A stretch of DNA of 57,441 nt, taken from Treponema sp. Its GTDB lineage: Bacteria; Spirochaetota; Spirochaetia; Treponematales; Treponemataceae. Location: the NCBI GenBank assembly GCA_024402595.1, contig JAKSTL010000005.1, positions 1 through 57,441 of the forward strand, in the 5' to 3' direction. Both the position numbers and the translations under genes were made by a program. The notes beneath the pieces were generated by a model. That model did no database searches, had not been told where the DNA came from, and worked only from the letters and a program-made list of their open reading frames with translations. Positions 51,101 through 57,441 of the stretch are shown here, piece after piece (position 1 is the first letter of the stretch; each line of letters starts with the position of its first letter).

Positions 51101-54100
51101 ACCTTCTGCATCTACAACCTTAAAGTAAACATCTTCTGTACCATCGTCTAGACCGTCAATTGACCAGATTCCGTTTACAAGAATGTTTTTCAACTGAGTT
51201 TTATCGTTGCCTTCTTCATCTTTTTCTGGGTTGCCATCTGCACCAATTACAGGCTCTGTTACCCAATGTTCTGCATCACCAAGACTATAATAAACTGCTC
51301 TAACTGCACCATCATCATCTGAAACAGAACCATAAAGCTGACTGAATGCATGCCACCAATAACCAGTAGCAGTTCCCGCATTTGTCAAAGTAAGATTATT
51401 CAAGCGCAAAACTGGACGGTCTGTGTCTTGATTTATTATCAATGCTACCTGATAATCTGCCGCAGTATTGCCTACCGCATTTCCATTTCCTGTATTACCT
51501 TTGTTGTCGGCTTCGTCTGTAGCAAGAACTCTAAAGTATTGAGTTGAACCGTTTGTGAATTCAGTTGTATCAACTGTAAAACTCCAGTTAGCAGGCTGTG
51601 TGGCAGAACCAGCATTGTATGTTACCCAAGCTCCATCATTGCTATTTGCTGTAGAATCCCATCGCTGAAGTTCTACTGCTTTAAACTTACCATTATCATC
51701 GCTGGAAGTTCCGCTTAAAGTGATTGTACCATTTACCTGAATACCATCAGTCTTACTGTCATCATCGCGAATTGTTCCAAAGGTCGTTTTTGGATAAGTG
51801 TTATCGTTGTTTATCTGGAACAATGGATATTCTTTTGAATTACCAGCCTTATCTGCAACTGTAAGAGTTACATCTCCTGTTGCAAAATCTGCTTTGGCAA
51901 TTTCAATTGTATAAACGCCATTTTCATCACCTGTTCCAGTAATATTTTTTGAAGTAGAACCAATTGAAGTTACTTTTACAGAAGCAACACCTGTTGTAGC
52001 ATCGCTAATTTTTGTTGTAAAGGTGATTTTTTCTGTTCCTGTACCAACCAGTTTGCTACCAGCGTACTTTCCATTAGAAATATTGTCTGTTTTTCCATCC
52101 AAAGTTAGCAATGTACAAGTTTCTGGAGCTGTTGCATCTATATAGAAGTTCAATGGGGTTTCTGTAGATTCATTTTTTGCCACATCCACTGCCTTAAAGT
52201 AGATTGTCTTTTGTCCATCAGAATCAAAGGCTATAGTTGTTGTTCCAACGCCATTTTCTACAACCATATTTTCCCAAGTTCGGGTTGTTTTACTAGGAGA
52301 ATCCTTTGTGTACTGTAACTGAGATAAACCAGAATTATAGTTAGCATCTGCTGTATCGGTTGATTTTACACTAACTGCAACTGAACGAGTTTTAAACCAG
52401 TTGGCAGTACCATCATTATAAAGGTCTGTGTAAACCGTAGAATCTGTAGGTGCTGCTGGTTTTTGGGTATCAATCTTAAGGTAACGAGTCTGGTTATTTG
52501 TTTTTCCAGAAGCATCTTTTGCAGTTATAACTACAGTGTGTGAGCCGTCGCTAAGTTTGAACTCGCCATTTCCTACATCAAGAGTGTGTGTCCATTGGTT
52601 GCCACCTGCACTTGCGTCAATAACAGATTTTGAAATAGTCTTCCAAACATTTGAATCTTCAGAAGTTGGATCTACTGCAATAGTAATTGCGGCATTTTCA
52701 TCAAGCATCCAGTCATCACTAACTGCACCAGAAAGTGTAACTGCGGCATTTGTAACTTTTTCGCCAGTTCCAACGCTAGTTTCTGTAATTGTTGGTAAAG
52801 CTTCATCATAGAAGAAATCTATTGTACTTTCTGTTGTTTTTGCGGTTTCGTTTCCAGAAGCTTTTTCTGTTGCTTTTACATACAACTGAAGTTTACCTTT
52901 TGTTGAACCCAGTGGAATTGATGTAGCATTCTGTGTATTTCCTGCGTAATACCACTGTTCACCTTTTATTGTAAGAGGATAATTGTTGGTCTCTGCTGTG
53001 CCAGAAGCAAGCCAAAGTCCTTTTATATCCTTACCATTATTATCTTTAACTATTGTAGATTCTGAATCATTGATATTTCGCAATTCAAACTCTAATTTTT
53101 CAAGTCCAAATCCATCGTCACTTACAGTTCCTTTTATAGTCTTGCTGTTTGTGTCTACTGGTTCACCTTCGGTTGGTGCAGAAATTGCCAGTTCTGGTGC
53201 AAGAGTATCATAGAATAAAGTGTACGAAATATCGCTGTATTTATTTGCTATATCTACAACTTTAATGTGAATAACTGTTGGAGCATTTTCCAAAAGTTTT
53301 CCTGTTTCTGAACCTACAGGAATTGTTGCCTGCCATGTTTTTGAATTACCAGTAAAGTTGCCGCTTACTGTAACATAAGTGCTTACACCATCAACAGTTA
53401 CTTCTACAGGTTTTGAGCTTTCTGTTACAATTCTAAGAGCATTAGATTCTGTAATTGTTCCACTTAAAGTAAGAGTTTTTGCTCCAGATTCAGCATTAGT
53501 TGTTACAAGACTACGAATTGGATTTGTAGCAGTTGTTGTCCAATTATTTACACTTGCTTCGGTAACAGTAAGACTTGGTTTTGCTTTATCAAACTCAACG
53601 GTTCTTGTTTCTGCGGCACTTAAGTTACCAGCAGTATCCTGAGCTTTTACATGGAGATACCAAATACCTTCGCTTAATTTATCATCTTCTGGAGTTGTAC
53701 CATTTCCAATCTCTTTTGTAATTGACCACTCTTCTTTGTTTGCGGCGGCCATTGAAGTATAACCTTCATTTCCCGCTGGAGCTGTTGGATTTTTAGAGAA
53801 GATATACCAGATTTTTGCTACACCAGAACCATCAGTTGAAAGTTCCCAAGCTTTACCTTTAAATACAAAAGTTGAATCTTCAAGGGCTTTTTCTGCAATT
53901 TTGTCTTCTGATGGAGAAGTAATTGTATTTTCCTTTGGAGGATTTGTATCAACATCGAACTTAATTGTATATGAGTTTGTATTACCGTATTTATCTGCTA
54001 ATTCAAGTATAAATTGATGAACTGCATCGTCTGTGTGATTTTCTGTATCTACAGATTTTGTAAACTTCCATTTTCTTGAAGTTCCGTTTTCGTCAATTGA

Positions 54101-57100
54101 ATCGAAAGCTGGAGTTAATGCATCATCTTTTATGATTGCAGTTCCAAAATTGGCTTCATTTATTACACCTGTTAAAGCAAAGCTTGTATTGATGTAATAA
54201 GTCTTGTTCCATACAACATCAACTAAATCACCTTTTAAGTCGTATGCCTGAATTACAGCTGGTTCAGAAGAAACATCTTTCAAAACAAGAGTTGCTTCTG
54301 GTTTTGTAACATCTTTGAACAGACTTAACAAAGTTGGAGTTGTTGTGTTTCCTAAAGTATCTTCGGCATAAACTTTTATTGTATGGGCACCTTCTGCATA
54401 AGTAGAAGCACTAAAGTCTATTGTTGCAGAATAATCGCTTCCGTGGGCTGTAAGATTATGCTGCTCGGTTGAAGAATCCATTGTATAGTAAACTCTCGAC
54501 ATACCAGTGCCAGTATCTTTTGCCGATGCACTAATTGTAGCGGAAGGGTTTGCAATGTTGATTACGGTTGCGCCATCAATTGGAGCTAAATCATTGGTTA
54601 TTCTTGGTGCTTTTTCTGCATCATAAACCGGAGCGGTATTATCTTTATTGAATGTTACAACATAGAGGCTTGCTTTTCCCCAACGGTCTTTTGCTTCGTA
54701 AGTTACTGTATACTGACCATCGGTAAGGCTTGCTGATGAAATGTCCAGGTTATCAGAAAGAGCGGCTCCAGTAGCGGCATTGTTTTCATTTACTGCCGAT
54801 GTATAATTTCCAGATACACCTGTTCCCGCAGATTTTATGATTGAAACTTTATTGCTTCCATCTTTTACAATTCCACTTACTGCCAGCTGATTTTTGTAAT
54901 ATCCACCGTCCGCAGTCATAGAACTAAAGCTTGGTGCGCCAGAATCTACGGCTACAAACATAGTAGAAGTAGCAGATTTACTTTCTGTTTCTTCTTTAGT
55001 GTCGATTACTTTAAATGTAATCTTATAAGCACCCTCTTCTGAAGGTAAATCGTAGCTCAGGTTATATAAAACTGGTGTTCCAGTAACTGTTAATGGAACA
55101 AAATCTGCATCCTGAGCGGCGCCTTCTGGTGTAATAGAAACAAGAACGCTTCCAATTCCATCATCATCAGAAATTGTAGCAATAATTCTTCCGCCTGGTG
55201 CAAATACATTTGTATTTCCATCTGTAATTGCATTCCAATTAGCAACAAGAGTATTGTCTTTTACATTTGAAAGAGAAATATCTGGCTTATCTGTAGATTG
55301 GTCTACGGAAATATTATAAGTTGCAGTATGTGGGTTTTCTGCTGCATCTGAACCAGTAACTTTTATTGTATAAGCACCTGTTGTAGCGGTAAGTTCTGTT
55401 GTATCTATAGAGAAAATCCAGTTTTTGCTTGTAATTGTACCAGAAACTGTTGCATTGTTGCTTAATTTAAGTGTTTCACCTTCATAAATTGCATAAGTAA
55501 CTACCGAAGAAAGTTCTGTTTCATCAGAAATAGAACCAGAAACTGTTATAATTCCATTAACCTTTTCGGAATCTCCCACTAAAACGATTGGAGAAACACC
55601 ATTTACTGTTACGACTGGAGCTGTTACATCTACATGAACGGTAGTTTCTTTTGAAGAAGTATTTCCAGCCAAGTCTGTTGCAGAAATCTTATATGTATGA
55701 GTTCCTGTGGTTACTGTATTCTTATTCAATGTGAAAGTGTATGTTCCATTTGATGCTGTAGGAATAAGGCCTGTGTCTGCATTGTTGTCGTAAAGTTTAA
55801 CTGTATTTACGCTTATACCACTTGTAGAATCTGTAACCATTGCGCTTATTGTAAATGGCTGTGAATCATTTTTGGTTGAAATATTAACCGAAGTTGGATT
55901 TGCAACTAACTCACCTACAGTTGGGGCAGTGGTGTCAATTTTTACAATTTGCAATTCTGTTGTAGAAGCAGGTTTTCCATCACTTCCATCTGTATTGTTT
56001 CCATAAGTATCTGAAGCATCAACTTTTACTGTATAAACTCCATCTGCAATTCCAGAGAAGTTTGCTGTAAATGTATAAACTCCATTTGTAATTTTTGTTG
56101 TTCCTGCAGTTTCTCTATATTCTGTTGTGCCATTTTTTGCAAGATAAACTACAACTTCATTAAGATTTGGTTCTGTTACTGTACCTGTTATCTTGAGTGT
56201 GTCGTATTTTCGGCAATTATTTGAATCTGCATTTGTTCCTTGTTCAGAAGTAAAGCTGATTTGAGGACGAACAAGGTCGCATTTTGCAGAAACTGTTATT
56301 TCTTTTGATTCTCGCTCGTTTGTATCTCTTGCTTTTAACTTAATCTGAGAACCTGCATCTGTTGCGGTAAAGGTTACAGGATATTTTTTACCATTTTGAA
56401 CTGCAACTGGTGTTCCAATAATTGCAGTACTGTCATCAGAAACAAGTTCCTTTACATTTGTATCTGCTACAAGTGCATAAACGGTTACAGATACAATGTT
56501 TGAATTAATTATATCAGTAATTTGAGAAGTTAAATCTGTATCATTATAAACTGTAATTACAGGAAGCGACTTATCTACAATAATTACGCTTGGAGTTGAA
56601 CAAACTACAATGTTTTCTGCTCCATCTGATGTTGCAAACCAGGCGTATACAGTGCCATCTTCGGAAAGTCCGTTTTCTATAGATGTAATGTCAAAGTTTG
56701 CAGAATATCCAGAGGCATTTTTAGCCATTGATTCCCAAGAATTGCCGTTTAATTGATAAACAGGAGCTTCGTTTGTAGAAGTAAGCTTGTAGAAAACGCC
56801 ATTTATTCCAGTTGAATATCCGTCGCCATCAGAAACAGTTGTGCTTAATGAAAGATATTTTGATTCATCAAGATGTACTGAAAGTTGTGTTTTATTATTT
56901 GTAAGAGTTGGTGCAGTTGAATCTACAATTACGCTCTTTGTGGTTTTTGATGTTTTTCCGGCTTTATCTTTTACGGTTGCGGTAAAGGTGTATTCACCGT
57001 CTTCAACATCTTTTCCACTACCAACTTCAAAAGTTCGGCTCCATTTTTTATCTGCTGATGGAATTACTGTCCAAGAATTTTTTCCATTTGAAATTACAAC

Positions 57101-57441
57101 AGGATTTGTGGAATCGAGTCCGTAACTGTCTTCTGCAGAACCAGTTAGGATGAATGACTTGTTTGTTACCAAAGATTTTTCATCATCTAATGAGATTAAA
57201 GGATCTTTTTGGTCAATCCAGAATGTTCGTGATTCAACCGCAGATTCATTTCCGGCTTTATCAATTGCCTGTGCAAAAATCTGCCACTGTCCTTCGTAAA
57301 GTGATCCATCTTCTGAAGTTTTTCCTTCCACCAGTGTTCTTGTGCTTGACCAGTTGCTGTCGGTTTCTACTGTATTCCAGTCTTCCTGTGCTGGTTCTGT
57401 TCCTGCTGGAAGAATTGCATATTTTACAACTGATACTCCAA
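45146..57441 (-). CDS. Giant Ig-repeat surface protein (N-terminus beyond the window)
   Basis: The frame stops at 45146 (end AAFFVGE) and stays open to the right edge, giving about 4,098 residues; the GTG at 57331 is merely internal. It is built from many Ig-like/OmpL47-type units with linkers such as VDSTAPTL, DTTAPTVGEL, DVTKPEATLVL and SIDQKDPLISL, and DKAGN or DTAGN turns. An Asn/Ser-rich low-complexity patch (coded around 45785-45870) separates them from a final BNR-like domain of about 210 residues (AVILYMDAATGQLRIA, CAVDSDGYLHIAFQNTKGQL). No barrel-like tail is visible. It is probably a secreted or surface filament for adhesion. Confidence 0.88.
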   Translation of the reverse strand, partial: GVSVVKYAILPAGTEPAQEDWNTVETDSNWSSTRTLVEGKTSEDGSLYEGQWQIFAQAIDKAGNESAVESRTFWIDQKDPLISLDDEKSLVTNKSFILTGSAEDSYGLDSTNPVVISNGKNSWTVIPSADKKWSRTFEVGSGKDVEDGEYTFTATVKDKAGKTSKTTKSVIVDSTAPTLTNNKTQLSVHLDESKYLSLSTTVSDGDGYSTGINGVFYKLTSTNEAPVYQLNGNSWESMAKNASGYSANFDITSIENGLSEDGTVYAWFATSDGAENIVVCSTPSVIIVDKSLPVITVYNDTDLTSQITDIINSNIVSVTVYALVADTNVKELVSDDSTAIIGTPVAVQNGKKYPVTFTATDAGSQIKLKARDTNERESKEITVSAKCDLVRPQISFTSEQGTNADSNNCRKYDTLKITGTVTEPNLNEVVVYLAKNGTTEYRETAGTTKITNGVYTFTANFSGIADGVYTVKVDASDTYGNNTDGSDGKPASTTELQIVKIDTTAPTVGELVANPTSVNISTKNDSQPFTISAMVTDSTSGISVNTVKLYDNNADTGLIPTASNGTYTFTLNKNTVTTGTHTYKISATDLAGNTSSKETTVHVDVTAPVVTVNGVSPIVLVGDSEKVNGIITVSGSISDETELSSVVTYAIYEGETLKLSNNATVSGTITSKNWIFSIDTTELTATTGAYTIKVTGSDAAENPHTATYNISVDQSTDKPDISLSNVKDNTLVANWNAITDGNTNVFAPGGRIIATISDDDGIGSVLVSITPEGAAQDADFVPLTVTGTPVLYNLSYDLPSEEGAYKITFKVIDTKEETESKSATSTMFVAVDSGAPSFSSMTADGGYYKNQLAVSGIVKDGSNKVSIIKSAGTGVSGNYTSAVNENNAATGAALSDNLDISSASLTDGQYTVTYEAKDRWGKASLYVVTFNKDNTAPVYDAEKAPRITNDLAPIDGATVINIANPSATISASAKDTGTGMSRVYYTMDSSTEQHNLTAHGSDYSATIDFSASTYAEGAHTIKVYAEDTLGNTTTPTLLSLFKDVTKPEATLVLKDVSSEPAVIQAYDLKGDLVDVVWNKTYYINTSFALTGVINEANFGTAIIKDDALTPAFDSIDENGTSRKWKFTKSVDTENHTDDAVHQFILELADKYGNTNSYTIKFDVDTNPPKENTITSPSEDKIAEKALEDSTFVFKGKAWELSTDGSGVAKIWYIFSKNPTAPAGNEGYTSMAAANKEEWSITKEIGNGTTPEDDKLSEGIWYLHVKAQDTAGNLSAAETRTVEFDKAKPSLTVTEASVNNWTTTATNPIRSLVTTNAESGAKTLTLSGTITESNALRIVTESSKPVEVTVDGVSTYVTVSGNFTGNSKTWQATIPVGSETGKLLENAPTVIHIKVVDIANKYSDISYTLFYDTLAPELAISAPTEGEPVDTNSKTIKGTVSDDGFGLEKLEFELRNINDSESTIVKDNNGKDIKGLWLASGTAETNNYPLTIKGEQWYYAGNTQNATSIPLGSTKGKLQLYVKATEKASGNETAKTTESTIDFFYDEALPTITETSVGTGEKVTNAAVTLSGAVSDDWMLDENAAITIAVDPTSEDSNVWKTISKSVIDASAGGNQWTHTLDVGNGEFKLSDGSHTVVITAKDASGKTNNQTRYLKIDTQKPAAPTDSTVYTDLYNDGTANWFKTRSVAVSVKSTDTADANYNSGLSQLQYTKDSPSKTTRTWENMVVENGVGTTTIAFDSDGQKTIYFKAVDVAKNESTETPLNFYIDATAPETCTLLTLDGKTDNISNGKYAGSKLVGTGTEKITFTTKISDATTGVASVKVTSIGSTSKNITGTGDENGVYTIEIAKADFATGDVTLTVADKAGNSKEYPLFQINNDNTYPKTTFGTIRDDDSKTDGIQVNGTITLSGTSSDDNGKFKAVELQRWDSTANSNDGAWVTYNAGSATQPANWSFTVDTTEFTNGSTQYFRVLATDEADNKGNTGNGNAVGNTAADYQVALIINQDTDRPVLRLNNLTLTNAGTATGYWWHAFSQLYGSVSDDDGAVRAVYYSLGDAEHWVTEPVIGADGNPEKDEEGNDKTQLKNILVNGIWSIDGLDDGTEDVYFKVVDAEGHTFVSNTTSTTWDSTNSSATSEPWGGFGPKIDDNASNKKYGYSGSEDDILKLQIDITAPVIGNTKYYASNTGTYAEPETWGDIGDLALNPIGGSGKQYLFVKYTAQDTNGIKETSAKLGSTEGTVVGTTTNDGTREIKTVRFDLGSVETKTHKLTITAVDNATKSGENNYNIIVDNANPIVTITSPTRNGTTLYGTASNTFVASISDTNDIEKIYYFVTNSTYTPETVKANTFTEVKGGDTWTMMFDGGTGDGHAPLLTETLRQLLGKTKAEMDTYDTDTTMYLWMYAEDELENTGDPVMVRSFTVIPNGDKPTLGITYPTNWDTVGGTLRVTGSATIQTDEVEAVYIQIDTTTAKDDVTGKTATFIDGDWKTPLETLKTNKNIPDSNWKIESTGLASPYDYGIKVTGTTSWSQNLNMYQEFDSLENKAITIRAFAKSKTRKTLSNVETTSVIIDPDSPKFGSSKPLQLVQYDSDGKISARQDYSDDMFIKGKWYLTGSIEDDSGIKLVTVKKESVTVKETNGVGNKTTNEKTDTVVDDGTIKADFTQQIEENSNYSSSTSYKNYDLNLEIGDETNDYGTLKYTITIQEGGGQNSSKPMTFSFNFDNKAPSSKVIKSSKGTAPTDLTYDSSNDFFRISQEEGTYTIQGEVDEEGDGVNQSGFERVVMYYTRTIKEKVDGDDTDVTYIVDPMLSSGGTGRENWEKVETFGNTENGLYWRSGKGYVENNILYVDKLGDESVTTLPDTVRFGGLCSIDNIIYRIDYVDGIQIGLAGSLQNTRQTGDSSTLVDVKFAVAALVVDNTVSESGKTDTYDKSKSHASTKKDDVTGTNGDGDQMVEEAIKSGAKYSWAASIKSTNILDGHVKLHIVAFDKAGNFNDTVAFEADVSNNTPRVAGVAYGSDSNGNDVVESSEMINEYSGVYSTFEKAKTTWEIKDEDKLTVKSGIVVKPEIIGGNTSLGYTYSFTKTDSTAYKTKLIRYKTTTDPSDSVEKYTYEEDGIKKYEGTHNDGTVVRKADLSIPVTLEDMLENSIANGENKMVFTIWDETEGSVMGENSGYATVTLETDVQIDDTKAPTNSLKRFMWQNSLNNSVKFEYDSYGEPTTALGHIELETNWTPITTEDAELNKVYDSDPKVSGIIKLEGIAEDNSCVEKLAIIIPGINRDSEIVFAQRDRTEKSATLGQIVGTGKTLETDGIEFIVATDNFDKKSGANTVNWSIWVDTQKLSTVTATDVAVRAIAYDRGSPSWNTTNNKVEYPASAYDEATNNKGYRVNGYAAETASTGLGTEVSPYTCMYKMDVVPYITAIKRNSGFITNRTRSGAIPLLRGEAGNIIEGFNLAATVNNTATEITLNTKRDGSGTANGTIATIAPNGDGNLTFTIPAEAKSGYVQLKVNDIPALNNINANVSYNVEKNAKAFDHNTLTDDRYIQVWRVSKQDTFKGSLYCNYPAMSKNPVDNVLYASFTNYGQSKSYYSKAFIGDSAVAKETSASATGDVTTIFFGYDPPENTDISVGADGKVNVFINANYHGGKDTSWDGYAASSAGGIYVYDQTVPTLSYNTNTGGVAHRLARFELYTYDNELNQFKNMRVNRTVVNGVPYSNVVYYDRLTNAVKYSYLPMTTDKVWTVDAEVTFTYNNKNGWTASNTTNYNGKYVEIDGNHYTLKRNGSYGSYYYTVNNYNGTVSTITNTWKEVVLNDTSSGSAGWVVIDGDSDDLDKTGIDKNYNNTKISFAGGWSKPVVLTDDRYEQENNSGENSSDNNNQQGSDNNNVSRTDGTGESIALTATNTGMAVILYMDAATGQLRIARANSVTPNAVTNWKVQGVFASSDANYETASDYMSCAVDSDGYLHIAFQNTKGQLVYAISTNNPDDGNTAYTFGSSEVLDDSGMWIDITMDGTTPYISYLSKINSLDGMKIAYKNPSLFIEGDPEANGGWETMTAPMPEKSKVTNVRSCIEVKAKAWDEKTYQAAIGFCPGEDYRAAFFVGE

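Overview
The window is AT-rich bacterial chromosome that most resembles a fibre-degrading, gut- or rumen-type Treponema (Spirochaetota). The indications are the many lipoproteins and very large Ig-repeat surface proteins, exact sigma-28 (FliA) type -10 elements in front of envelope genes, plant cell-wall enzymes (GH43, GH9, a CE1-like esterase), InlB/Listeria-Bacteroides type repeats in a lipoprotein, and an unusually dense set of hairpin repeats. The assignment rests on gene content only and no marker gene was compared.

Layout. 1-3.5 kb is an accessory stretch: the end of an unknown gene, a Phd/VapC toxin-antitoxin pair, a structured intergenic element, an XRE membrane regulator, a LuxR-type relic, and a small operon (DUF6442-like, XRE, SGNH lipoprotein) with palindromic operators on its promoter. 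A tRNA-Met follows at 3.57 kb. 3.9-7.3 kb holds a META-domain lipoprotein and a tightly packed xylan-type operon (CE1 esterase, DUF3237, GH43). 7.3-7.85 kb is three tandem hairpin units, one carrying a MITE-like insertion. 7.9-15.7 kb holds a stand-alone ANTAR protein, glmS, mnmE (with an in-frame GC-rich palindromic insertion), a DUF4015 glycosidase-like protein and a degenerate HD-GYP protein.

15.9-29.5 kb is an envelope block: a 2039-aa Ig-repeat protein ending in a barrel-like domain, a secreted HELTH metallopeptidase with a barrel-like tail, a GH9 cellulase, a lipoprotein, and an NlpC/P60 hydrolase with a barrel-like tail. 29.6-36.2 kb is on the plus strand apart from one gene: an acyl-CoA synthetase, a CBM48 protein (minus strand), a SAM-II-like riboswitch controlling metK plus a gene that fuses endonuclease III to an HD domain, and an Rpn-type nuclease. 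36.4-40.8 kb has two lipoproteins and a WD40 protein with a barrel-like tail. 41.0-45.1 kb has yhbY, a free-standing MetH-activation domain beside a BtuF-like lipoprotein and pyrE, and a solute-binding protein. The last 12.3 kb is one open frame, still open at the window edge, for a surface protein of more than 4,090 residues.

How the parts connect (inference). metK, its riboswitch, the MetH-activation protein and the BtuF-like protein form a methionine/SAM/cobalamin theme. GH43, DUF3237, CE1, GH9 and CBM48 form a polysaccharide theme. The Ig, WD40, NlpC and peptidase proteins with barrel-like tails form an outer-membrane theme, part of which may be co-regulated with motility through sigma-28. 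The most notable observations are the SAM-II-like riboswitch, the Nth-HD fusion, the palindromic insertion in mnmE, and two families of structured repeats that show compensatory base changes.
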